A DNA stretch of 47,116 nucleotides from Streptomyces somaliensis DSM 40738. GTDB taxonomy: Bacteria; Actinomycetota; Actinomycetes; Streptomycetales; Streptomycetaceae. Shown in pieces: positions 33,296-40,795 of this stretch (the stretch's first letter is position 1; every line of letters starts with the position of its first letter). Below the pieces are notes generated by a model that saw only the letters and a program-made list of their open reading frames with translations, was not told the DNA's origin and searched no databases. The stretch is taken from the NCBI GenBank assembly GCA_012396115.1, contig JAAXOU010000003.1, positions 1-47,116 of the forward strand, in the 5' to 3' direction. The position numbers and the translations under genes were made by a program.

Positions 33296-33935
33296 ATGTC
33301 CCGGTTCACGACGGCGGAGCGGTCCGACCTGTACGGGGCGGTGCTGAACGCCTTCGGACTGGCCGGCGAGCACCTGGAGAGGGCGCTGGGGCTCGACGAC
33401 GTGCGCGAGCGGATGCGGACGGCGGGGTGGCCGGCCGCGGTCGAGGACGACGAGCTGCGTGACCTACTGAAGAAGCTCGTGGACTGGGGGCTCCTGGACC
33501 GGGTCCACAACCACGCCGAGGACTACCGCACGGCCGAGGAGTACGAGCGGCGCAACCTGCAGTACTCGCCGACCCGTCGGGGTGAGGCGGCGCTCGCCGG
33601 GGTGCGGCACGCGCTGGAGGTGCTCGCCTCGACGGGGGCGTTGCAGACGGCCGTGCTGGAGGCGCGAGTCACGGCGCCGCTCCTCCAGCGCCGTACAGGA
33701 CTTCCGTGAGCTGGCGCGCTGGTTCGCCGCCGCGCCCGGGGAGGAGGACCTGCACCGGCTGTGGTCGGCGGCCTTCGGCCTGGGCTCGGCACGCCACGCC
33801 CACCTCGCCCACCCCGGCCCGGAGTCGATTCCCTCGGCCCTGTCGTGGTCCCAGACCCCGCCGGTCGAGGTGTCGGCGCTGCTGCGGACCAGCGGAAGGA
33901 CGGAGCGGTTCACCCGCCGGTTCACTGGCCGGCGT
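33296..33935 (+). pseudogene. Broken DUF2397 gene (Wadjet-type JetA-like)
   Basis: The first frame (33296-33709) encodes the N-terminal part of DUF2397: MSRFTTAERSDLYGAVLNAFG, LLKKLVDWGLLDRV, and YERRNLQYSPTRRGEAALAGV. From about 33680 the C-terminal part continues in another frame: VQDFRELARWFAAAPGEED and HRLWSAAFGLGSARH. DUF2397 proteins are normally near 500 residues; a central block of a few hundred residues is missing besides the frameshift. DUF2397 is the first gene of one Wadjet (JetABCD, plasmid-excluding SMC) subtype. None of the other three genes is present. Its end overlaps the convergent immunity-like gene. Confidence 0.75.
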
Positions 33936-34680
33936 AGTCCTCGACCAGCGTGGCGATGAGTGTGCGCAGGGCATCGGCTCGGTGCCGGTCCTCGTGCTGG
34001 ACGCGCAGGGCTCCGTCGGTGGCGCGGAGCCGGGCCAGGGCGGCCGGTTCCCGGTCCCTCACCTCGTGGAGCAGGGGCTCGGTGAGCAGCTCCAGGCACT
34101 CGGTGAGCAGGCGGCGGGTGGCGGGGGAGGGCGGAGCGGGGTCGGGGGCGGCGTACCCGTTGGTCACGTACCGGGTGGGGTCGGTGAGGCTCCAGCCGAC
34201 GACGGTGCCGTGCTGGACGAGGAGCGCCACGTCGGGGGCGATGCCGATCCGGGCGTCCAGCGGCTCGTCGAGGACGTCGAGGTCGCGCAGGCAGGTCAGC
34301 ACGGCGGCCTCGGGAGCGAGGCAGAGAACCGTGGTCGTCTCCAGGTGGAAGTCCCGGACCTCGTCCGCGTGAAGCCCCCCCGGGCGGGCGGGAGGCGCGA
34401 CGGGGACGCGGGCGCGGTCCTCGGCCGCGGCCAGCTCACCGGCCAGCTGGAACTCGGCGCCGACCAGGTCCCACCCGGCCCGGTCGAACCGGAGCACGTC
34501 GGGGGTGTCCCACAGCCACGGCCCGCTGCCGAAGGAATTCAGCAGGAAGCGCTCGCGCTCCTCCACGTCCGCGTACCGGGCGATGCGTACGCAGAAGTCC
34601 CTGAAGTCGAGGCGCGGGGTGATGTCCAGTGGGTCGCCCGTCACCGTCGCGGTCCAGCCGTCGTCAAAGGTGAGTCTCAT
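33922..34680 (-). CDS. Hypothetical protein, probable immunity partner of the Rhs toxin
   Basis: This 252-residue protein has no domain I can name. It is acidic, has no signal peptide or membrane helix, and contains Trp-rich N-terminal segments (DDGWTATVTG, SGPWLWDTPDVLRFDRAGWDLVG). It starts 13 bases after the stop of a truncated Rhs toxin gene on the same strand, the position of immunity genes in polymorphic toxin loci. If it neutralises that toxin, its survival next to a broken toxin would be explained by retained toxicity or by protection against kin. The function is inferred from position only. Confidence 0.6.
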   Translation of the reverse strand: MRLTFDDGWTATVTGDPLDITPRLDFRDFCVRIARYADVEERERFLLNSFGSGPWLWDTPDVLRFDRAGWDLVGAEFQLAGELAAAEDRARVPVAPPARPGGLHADEVRDFHLETTTVLCLAPEAAVLTCLRDLDVLDEPLDARIGIAPDVALLVQHGTVVGWSLTDPTRYVTNGYAAPDPAPPSPATRRLLTECLELLTEPLLHEVRDREPAALARLRATDGALRVQHEDRHRADALRTLIATLVEDYAGQ

Positions 34681-34693
34681 GGTGGATGCCGCC

Positions 34694-35350
34694 TCATCGG
34701 ATCTGCACTGCCGGGGCCATGTAGCCGTTCTTGGCCGGAATCCCGCCTTCCACAATATCCTTGTGGGTGATCGGCCCTCCGGGGTCGGTGGGCAGGCCGC
34801 CAAGTGCCTTCGCCCCGGAGTCGCCCTTGATACCCGACGGGCCGTATGCCGTGATGACGTCGCCCGCTCCGGCGCCGCCCCCCTTCGTGATCACGACATC
34901 CTCACCCTGCTGGAAAATCAGGTTTCCGCTGCCCGCCGTCGAGTGGTACACCGCGTCCGGCTTCTTGAGGATTTCAAGGACCCGTTCGTCACTGAAGGCG
35001 TGGGCGGAATCCGCGTGGTAGTTGCCGGACTTCCTCATCCGGTCCCCCTGAGCCCTCTCGATGACCTCGTCCGCGGTCTGGACGGCCTTCTCCCTGGCCT
35101 GCTGGGCCTTCTCCTCCTTCGTGTACTTGGGCATGAGCCCCAGCGGGTCGCACGTCGTGTACGGGTTGTCCACGTAGCCGACGGGGTTCGGCGCGGGAGC
35201 CAGCCCGAGCGGGTCCGGGGAGGCGTAGCGGCCGGTCTCCGGATCGTAGTGGCGGAAGCAGTTGTGGTGGAGGCCGGTCTCGGGGTCGTAGTACTGGCCG
35301 GGGAAGCGGAGCGGGGTGTAGGCGCTGCTGTCGCGGGCCCAGGCGGTGGT
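34694..35350 (-). pseudogene. Truncated Rhs protein: end of the Rhs core plus C-terminal toxin tip
   Basis: The minus-strand frame opens after a stop at 35351-35353 with the end of an Rhs core (LRFPGQYYDPETGLHHN, RHYDPETGRYASPDPLGL), then NPYTTCDPLGLMPKY, where the variable tip begins. The tip of about 130 residues includes SAHAFSDERVLEILKKPDAV, GNLIFQQGEDVVIT and VITAYGPSG, a pattern like small BECR-fold RNase toxins, though I cannot name the family. Full Rhs proteins exceed 1000 residues, so almost all of the core and the secretion signals are missing. An internal GTG at 35173 could still start the tip alone. Confidence 0.75.
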
Positions 35351-35656
35351 TCAGACGGTCGCTGACCTGCTGCTCCGCCGAGCCGACGCACCGGATAGGC
35401 GAGTCCGGCTCGTGCGCGCTGCAAAGTGCCGACACGTGCATCGTGTTGATCACGATCCGGTACGCAAGTGCCGTCGTCGCGGGTCCGCGGGAAGATCGCT
35501 CGGCCGCACCGGTTTTCCGTCGCCCGTCGACCCACGGTCCTGTTCGATGGAAGACGCGTTCTCGGAGACTCAACGGTTTTCACCCAATCCCCCCCGAGCC
35601 TTCACCGGCGCGCCTATTCTGTTGTCCCATCGAGGCATCACCATCCGGGGGGGATC
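35351..35656. other. Intergenic region, probable breakpoint of the Rhs gene
   Basis: No gene is supported. The left edge is where Rhs similarity stops abruptly. TATTCT at 35615-35620 is a fair -10 for the small gene at 35657 but lacks a -35 box at the right distance. Confidence 0.45.
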
Positions 35657-36061
35657 GTGTCCGACGTGTTCAGGTCCAAGCCTGCGCTCAAGCGCTGTGT
35701 CGTGTGCCGCCTGCCGGTGGCCAGGAAGAAGCTTGTCTTCACCCCGGGTGGACAGCCGGCGCACCGCGCCTGCCGGTCGACCACGGGCCGATCGTCGACC
35801 CGTCCGGCGGCTCCGGCCGGTCCCACCCGGGCACCGCAAGACATCAGCCGCGCCGAACTCCTCAAGCAGATCGAAGCGTTGCGGAAGCGCGACGCGAAAA
35901 TGAAGCCGCGCACCGCGAAGGTGCAGCCCGTCGACCGCCCCAGGCCGCCGACAGCGCCGCACCGGGGCAAGCGGCCGGTCGCCTCGTCCCAGCCGTACTA
36001 CGGCGTGGAGATGAAGTTCATCGACGGCCGGTGGGTACAGATGCACCCCGACTCCGAATAG
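35657..36061 (+). CDS. Small hypothetical protein with N-terminal CxxC and basic tail
   Basis: This 134-residue protein is rich in Lys/Arg/Pro. It starts with KRCVVCRLPVARKKLVF and HRACRST, whose three cysteines and a histidine could bind zinc, then a long disordered stretch with ISRAELLKQIEALRKRDAKM as the only predicted helix, and it ends with VEMKFIDGRWVQMHPDSE. The GTG at 35657 lies 6 bases after a G-rich ribosome site. I do not recognise the family. A nucleic-acid-binding role would fit the composition but is not shown. Confidence 0.6.
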   Translation: MSDVFRSKPALKRCVVCRLPVARKKLVFTPGGQPAHRACRSTTGRSSTRPAAPAGPTRAPQDISRAELLKQIEALRKRDAKMKPRTAKVQPVDRPRPPTAPHRGKRPVASSQPYYGVEMKFIDGRWVQMHPDSE

Positions 36062-36131
36062 TGGTCGCCCCCGGGACGTACGAGGCCGCCCCCATGTCGC
36101 GGCACAGCGCTTCTCGTAGAGATGCTCGTGC

Positions 36132-36170
36132 GGCAAGGGCAAGGGCAAGGGCAAGGGCAAGGGCAAGGGC
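36132..36170 (+). repeat. Hexanucleotide microsatellite (GGCAAG), about 6.5 copies
   Basis: Six perfect GGCAAG units and a partial seventh run without interruption in the 421-base space 36062-36482 between two convergent genes. The remaining space shows no gene or hairpin. In one frame the repeat would read as Gly-Lys repeats, but no plausible gene contains it. Confidence 0.85.
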
Positions 36171-36482
36171 TCCGGGTGCCGCCGCCTGCTGTCTGGACGG
36201 CTGACCGCCGGATGCGGCGTACGGGTATCCGGCCGCGCGGGCACGCCGACCTGTTCACGTCGTTTCCCGTCGGCCGAGGACAGGGGGGCGGCGTGGGGGG
36301 ACACACCAGGGTCGACCCCGATTGAGCGACGTGCCGACGGGGCGCAGCCCGCCCGCCGGCTCCTCCCAGGGCCTGCCCCGTGTACTCGACGCCGGGCCGG
36401 CCCGCGCCCCGCTGCTTTGCCACCTACTTGTTTCTTGGTCCTTGCACTGATCGATTGCAGGTGCGGTCTCATCCGGACGTGA

Positions 36483-37150
36483 TCAGCCGATGTCCGGATC
36501 GTCGGCCTCTTCGAGGAGACGGGCCGCAAGGTCGTCGGCCCACTCCACGGCCCAGGAACGGAGAGCGGTGATGGTGGCGTCATCGAGTCCGTAGGCGGCG
36601 AAGGCTTCGTCGTCGGTCCACTCGGCGCCCGTGAGGTTCGCCTGCAAGTCCTCGCGCTCGAAGCGGCCGCGGGCGTGGCGGCGGCCGAACTCCTCGAGCT
36701 CGGCACTGGACCAGTGGCGGGAGGCTGCGAACACGTCGATCAGGTCGCGGGGTGCTCCGCGGTCGGCGAGGGCGCGGACCTTGGTCCCGATCACATCCTC
36801 CTCCGCGAGGACGGGCCCGTACGGGCTCTGGGCGACCGGCCGCCAGAAGACCTCCTTGAGGATGTCGACTTCGCATTCCTGTCCGGTGGCCGGGTCGGTC
36901 ACGGTGAAGCGGGCGGACAGCGGGGCGGTCTCCAACGCGTGCACCTTCCAGCCGCGGGATTCCAGGCCGACGCGGAGCGTGGCGGAGATCTCGGCCATGG
37001 GTGCCGGGTTCTCGGTGGCGACATCGAGAGCCCGGCTCGGGCGGTTCACGAGGCGGTGCGCTCGCACGGCGTACCCGCCGGTGAGAACCAGTGGGTACGG
37101 GAACCGAGTGCGATCACGTCCGCCAGGAGCCGCGTGTGCAGCTCCGGCAT
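36483..37150 (-). pseudogene. AbiEii-like nucleotidyltransferase gene with a frameshift
   Basis: The start MPELHTRLLADVIALG (ATG 37150) is in one frame, and the rest, beginning YPLVLTGGYAVRAH near 37092, is in another; joining them needs a one-base shift. Beyond it lie RALDVATENPAPMAEIS, CEVDILKEVFWRPVA, DVIGTKVRALADRGAPRDLIDVFA, and an intact C terminus. The family is the nucleotidyltransferase toxin of AbiE-type systems. The metal-binding DxD that follows GG is ALD here, so the first Asp is lost as well. The gene would have followed the unknown gene at 37156 with a 5-base gap. A sequencing error could mimic the shift, but not the changed Asp. Confidence 0.75.
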
Positions 37151-37155
37151 GTCCG

Positions 37156-37548
37156 TCACGCGGCTGTCCGGGTGCGGGATGCGAGCTGGGGAAAGGCGTC
37201 CTCCCACACGGTGCGCACGGTGCGGCCGACGAGTGTGCGCAGCACCGGCCACAGCCGGAGAAGCAGATCCCGGTTGAGGTAGCGGGGCAGGTCGTCACGT
37301 AGACCTTCGTGCAGGACGGTGCGGTAGAGGCCCATGCGCTGGCGAGGCTTGCCCAGGTCGTACGAGGTCATCCCGGACCAGGCCATGTGCAGCGGTAGCT
37401 CCACGACACCACGGGTCGGCCCTTGCAACCCGTCCAGCGACTCCGGCAGACGGAGCCGGAACTTCTCCCGGTACAGCGCGAGGTCCTCGGCATCCGCGCC
37501 CGGGAGTCCCCTCGGCGCGGGTGCACGATGCCGTGAGCTGGATGCCAT
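37156..37548 (-). CDS. Hypothetical partner gene upstream of the AbiEii-like gene
   Basis: This 130-residue protein has a basic N terminus and a predicted helical core (EDLALYREKFRLRLPESLDGL, ELPLHMAWSGMTSYDLGKPRQRMGLYRTVLHEGL, LLLRLWPVLRTLVGRTVRTVWED). The last gene of such pairs in Streptomyces is a nucleotidyltransferase, so it may be a regulator or antitoxin, but it does not resemble the AbiEi winged-helix antitoxin. The stop is 5 bases before the next start. The start at 37548 has GAGCTGG upstream, a weak ribosome site. Confidence 0.65.
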   Translation of the reverse strand: MASSSRHRAPAPRGLPGADAEDLALYREKFRLRLPESLDGLQGPTRGVVELPLHMAWSGMTSYDLGKPRQRMGLYRTVLHEGLRDDLPRYLNRDLLLRLWPVLRTLVGRTVRTVWEDAFPQLASRTRTAA

Positions 37549-38028
37549 GAGTCCATTATGGCGGCCGGGGAAGTGGCGCGGGTCACCATGAGCGAGAAGG
37601 CGCCCGGAGTGGACGGAGCCTGTCGGGGGGCCGGTCGTGGCAGCCCGGTCTGCCGCGGGCAGGCGGGGACGGGCCGACAGCTGTGGCGCTCGTTTGGCGC
37701 TCCGGGCGCCCGCACGCAGGGTGGCAGGCCGAGAAAGCGGCTCTGAGCTGGCTTTTCCGTAGCTCGCTCAGGCCGACGTCTTCCCGATGACGCACCACGT
37801 GGAGCGTGTGGCGATCCTCGTACCGGCGCCGGCCGCCGTCCTGCGGGCGCGATGGAGCAGACGGGACGATCCGCCCACGCTGCCGGCGCGGCCCCGGCGC
37901 GGCCCCGGCGCGACCAGGCACGTCGCGCACACGGAAGAACGCTGTAGGCGACGGGTGCACGGGTGTCGGCGGGGTGGAGCGTGACGGTCGGCGCGGGGGG
38001 CGCGTTGGCCGGGGGAGGGGGTACGAGG
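37549..38028. other. Intergenic region holding the displaced methyltransferase end
   Basis: No intact gene is seen in these 480 bases. A fragment at 37775-37830 encodes DVFPMTHHVERVAIL, the C terminus of an RNA methyltransferase like the one at 7225. It has no start and its frame runs on into unrelated sequence. This is the right edge of the putative island. Confidence 0.6.
37781..37820 (+). repeat. Direct repeat copy 2, putative attR
   Basis: This copy matches 8494-8517 over 24 bases without a mismatch, and continues with further matching bases after a 3-base difference. It is in the same orientation as copy 1. It encodes the same peptide as the methyltransferase C terminus but is detached from any gene. 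Confidence 0.65.
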
Positions 38029-38907
38029 ATGAGTGAACCCACGCGCCCGGCGGGCCAGGTCTCCGGCGGCGGAGAAGGCGGGGCCGACGAACGGCACCCG
38101 GAACCGGACGTGAACTCCGGCGTCCTGCGGGTCTTCGGGCGCCAGTTGAAGCGGTTCCGGCTGAGGGCGGGGCTGGAACGGCCCGAGTTCGGCTCCATGA
38201 CGGGCTACTCGGTCCCCACCATCGCCGCGTACGAGCAGGGCCGCCGGGTGCCCCCGCCGAGGTTCATCGACCGGGCGGACGAGGTGCTGGACGCGGGCGG
38301 CGTCCTCCAGGAGATGAAGGAGGAGGTGGCACGCGCCCAGTACCCGGCGTTCTTCCGGGACGCGGCCCGGCTGGAGGGGGAGGCGGTGGAGCTGCACGTG
38401 TACGCGAACCAGGCGGTGCCCGGGCTGCTCCAGACCGAGGAGTACATGCGGGCGGTCTTCGGCATGTGGCGTCCGCTGCTGGACGAGGAGACGCTGGAGC
38501 AACGAGTCGCGGCCCGTCTCGCACGCCAGCACGTCTTCGAGCGCAGGCCCGCGCCTCTGCTGAGCTTCGTCATCGATGAGGCGGTCGTGCGCCGACCGCT
38601 GGGCGGCCGGTCGGTCATGTGCGGCCAGTTGGAACACCTGTTGCTCATCGGTGCCCTCCGCAACGTCGAGATCCAGATCATGCCGCTCGACCGGGAGGAC
38701 AACGCTGGGGTGGACGGTCCTTTCACCTTGCCGAATCGCGTCGGAGGCGATCAAGTGGCCTACCTGGAAGCCCAGGGACGCAGCACAATGGTCAGCGACC
38801 GGCGGGAAGTCCAGGGAATCGCGTCGCGCTACGGCATCATCCGTGCGCAGGCTCTCACTCCGCGCGAGTCGCTGGCCTTCGTTGAGAAGCTGCTTGGAGA
38901 GGTGTGA
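38029..38907 (+). CDS. XRE-family regulator with DUF5753 (WhiJ-like), second copy
   Basis: This 292-residue protein has an N-terminal disordered stretch, an XRE helix-turn-helix (about residues 25-80: FGRQLKRFRLRAGLERPEFG, YSVPTIAAYEQGRRVPPP) and a DUF5753 domain (YANQAVPGLLQTEEYMRAV, FVIDEAVVRRPLGG, VEIQIMPLDREDNAGVDGP). It shares the architecture of the protein at 17984 but is diverged, so it is a paralogue and not a recent copy. ATG 38029 has GAGG close upstream and GGGGGAGGGGG a little further. It overlaps the DUF397 gene by 4 bases. No HATPase gene adjoins this copy. Confidence 0.92.
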   Translation: MSEPTRPAGQVSGGGEGGADERHPEPDVNSGVLRVFGRQLKRFRLRAGLERPEFGSMTGYSVPTIAAYEQGRRVPPPRFIDRADEVLDAGGVLQEMKEEVARAQYPAFFRDAARLEGEAVELHVYANQAVPGLLQTEEYMRAVFGMWRPLLDEETLEQRVAARLARQHVFERRPAPLLSFVIDEAVVRRPLGGRSVMCGQLEHLLLIGALRNVEIQIMPLDREDNAGVDGPFTLPNRVGGDQVAYLEAQGRSTMVSDRREVQGIASRYGIIRAQALTPRESLAFVEKLLGEV

Positions 38908-39107
38908 AGGTGAACGAGACCCCGGGTGCGGCGGGCGACCTGCTCTGGCGCAAGAGCAGTTACAGCGGTGGTGCTGGAGGAGAGTGCGTCGAGGTAGCCG
39001 ACTGCGTCCAGACCGTCCACGTCCGTGACTCCAAGGACACGAGCCGACCGGCCCTCTCAGTGGGTGCTCCCGCGTGGGGGGCGTTCGTCGGTTTCGCCGC
39101 GCGGTAG
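38904..39107 (+). CDS. DUF397 small protein, second copy
   Basis: This 67-residue protein has WRKSSYSGGAGGECVEVAD, VHVRDSKDTSRPALS and WGAFVGFA, the DUF397 signature. It starts with GTG within the stop of the XRE gene (GTGA overlap), so the pair is co-translated. It is the presumed partner of the regulator at 38029. Confidence 0.92.
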   Translation: MKVNETPGAAGDLLWRKSSYSGGAGGECVEVADCVQTVHVRDSKDTSRPALSVGAPAWGAFVGFAAR

Positions 39108-39637
39108 GCGGTAGGGCTCTGCGCCCGGTCCCGCGCCGGGGCGGAGTCGTGTCCGGCCCGGTCAATCGGCTGTGTCCTCATTCCGCCGGGGGCGGGTGGA
39201 GCCCGGTGCCCGGTGGTCTCCGCAGCCGGTAGCAGCCCGTTTCCCTCCCTCGTGCACCGCGTCGTCGATCGGGCAGGTGCGCAGGGCCGGACGTGTGGGC
39301 CGGGCGTGTGGACAGGGCGTGCGGGCCGGGCGACGGAGGCCCGGCAGGGCAGGGCGGACGGACCGGAGGCCCGGCGCCGTACCCGGGATGGAACTCCCCC
39401 CGCGCCGGGCGGAGAACCCGGGAGTGCCGCGGGAGCCGTCCGCACGGGCTCCGAGACGGCCGGGCGCCCTGGGTGCCTTCGGAGTTCCAGAGGACTCCGG
39501 TGCGCCCACGCGGGGACGTTCCGTGGCGGGCTCACCGGCGATTCCGCGGGTCACCGGGCCTGGGCCGGACCGGTGTGCGGCGGAGGTCCGGGGACGGCGC
39601 GGGCGGCCGGGCCGCCCCTGCGCCGGGCCCGGTCCGC
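39108..39637. other. Intergenic region with no gene seen
   Basis: This space of 530 bases is very GC-rich and has several overlapping open frames of Gly/Arg/Pro composition on both strands, none with a ribosome site or a recognisable protein. Its only structured element is the hairpin at 39601-39617. Confidence 0.5.
39601..39617 (-). terminator. Hairpin after the small membrane protein gene
   Basis: GGGCGGC (39601-39607) and GCCGCCC (39611-39617) pair around a 3-base loop, with further outer pairing (GGCGC with GCGCC). It begins 20 bases beyond the stop of the minus-strand gene at 39638, a suitable terminator position. Confidence 0.6.
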
Positions 39638-39799
39638 TCAGCGCTTCTTGCGGGTCAGGAAGAGGGTGACCGCCGAGGCGAGGGCGATCGTACCGCTGAC
39701 GGCGCTGACGGCGGTCTGCTTGCCGCCCTGGAAGGCGAAGGTGGAGTAGGCGTTGGCGGCGAGGGCCACCACGAGCAGGATCCAGAGGAGGATCTTCAT
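39638..39799 (-). CDS. Small membrane protein, 53 residues
   Basis: The product has two hydrophobic helices (KILLWILLVVALAANAYSTF and VSGTIALASAVTLFL) joined by GGKQTAVSA, and ends with a positively charged TRKKR, which suggests an inside C terminus. The ATG at 39799 has GAAAG upstream. Such short two-helix proteins are frequent and mostly uncharacterised in Streptomyces. Its function is unknown. It is convergent with the DUF397 gene and divergent from the NRPS cluster. Confidence 0.75.
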   Translation of the reverse strand: MKILLWILLVVALAANAYSTFAFQGGKQTAVSAVSGTIALASAVTLFLTRKKR

Positions 39800-40795
39800 G
39801 ACCGTTTCTTTCGTCGGGCGAAGGGCCGATGCCCTCGTGGGCAGTACGGTGCCCGGGCTCGCAGCATCGAACGAGGCGGCGCCGTAACGGGGTTGTGGTG
39901 CAGCACGCTACACCACCCCTCTGACGACGCTCACGCCGTCCGCCCCGGGACCGGTGGTCGGCCCACCTGCGGGAAGACAGGGGAGGGTCACCACCGCACG
40001 GCTGGTGTCCACGTTCCCGGAATGTTGCGGGTGTTTCAGGTGGTTCGGGTGTTGCGAGCGCTGCGAGCACTGCGGGCGGTCGGGTTCGCGTGCCGTACGC
40101 CGGCACGTCCGGGAGCGGTGCGGACACCTGCGTACCCGCTCGATGGAGTGTCAATCCCCGTGCCGGAGGCGGAAAAGCGGTCCGGTGTTCCGATCGGGGC
40201 CCGTTTGTGAGGAAGGCCACCCCCCTTGTGCGAGGGGGGGATTGCCCCACCCCTGACGGGGGAGTCCACCCCTCCCCGGCGTGGTGCCGCCCCGGTGCTC
40301 CCGCCCCGCGGACGCATCCCGGCGGGGTGGCGCTTTTCCACAGCCCCGATCGGCGTTTTCGGCCGGGGCCGCGACGGGGCGGGCTCCGGGAGCCGGCTCC
40401 GTACCGGGTGTTCTCCGAGGTCCCGGGCCGTAGAGCGCGTCCGGCGCGCCGGACGCCCGTGAACTGCGCCTTCCCCGCCGACGGGGGTCCTCACCCGTTC
40501 CGGTGGCGTGCGGCGCGGGGTGTGCGGGGGTGTTCGACCCGGTGGGACGGGGCCTCCGGCCCACCCCTCCCGGGTCGTTCCGGAGGGGGGCGAGCATGGT
40601 CGTTTCTGCGCGTGTAGCGCGGCTTTGACCTGGAGTTTTCGGTTTGAGCTGGGACTCCTTGAGATTGCCGACGGTATCGATGAGTCTGTGACCGAAAGTC
40701 AGGCTGGCCCTACGAAAGAGGTAGAGCCAGCTATCCCTAAGCGGCTGATTCGATGGTTCAGACCGCACGGCACTCTCGAACGGGGGTACGAGAGC
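39800..40795. other. Long intergenic region upstream of the NRPS cluster
   Basis: No gene is convincing in these 996 bases. The left part must hold the promoter of the small membrane protein gene. The middle (40216-40285) has G/C-run hairpins. From about 40610 to 40795 the GC content drops visibly, as expected for a promoter and leader region. TTTGACC at 40624-40630 is a possible -35 but has no matching -10. In-frame codons before 40796 encode a peptide unlike the enzyme family. Confidence 0.5.
40220..40239. terminator. C/G-run hairpin upstream of the NRPS cluster
   Basis: CCCCCCT (40220-40226) pairs with AGGGGGG (40233-40239) around a 6-base loop. No gene ends close by on either strand, so its role as a terminator or as boundary structure is uncertain. 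Confidence 0.3.

Larger units (their letters stand above)
8494..37820. mobile_element. Putative genomic (defence) island inserted at the 3' end of the RNA methyltransferase gene
   Basis: The interval is bounded by two direct repeats of the methyltransferase 3' end, one in the intact gene and one a displaced fragment. Left of it the gene order is conserved core; inside, nearly every gene belongs to phage-defence, restriction, toxin or decayed families. The mismatches between the repeats fit an element that brought its own gene end. No integrase or recombinase gene is visible, so the element is either immobile now or was assembled in several steps. Confidence 0.5.

Noticed and set aside
36100..36330. 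Frames reading through the hexamer repeat as Pro-Leu or Gly-Lys runs
   Set aside because: They lack ribosome sites and conserved flanks and depend only on the repeat; no gene was called.
39172..40617. Several overlapping plus-strand frames of 80-300 codons between the DUF397 gene and the NRPS cluster
   Set aside because: They have skewed Gly/Arg/Pro composition and overlap one another and the antisense membrane-protein gene; none resembles a known protein.
40508..40795. A longer N terminus for the PBP-type thioesterase
   Set aside because: The extra residues have no family similarity, fall in a promoter-like lower-GC stretch, and would make the protein longer than SurE-type enzymes.
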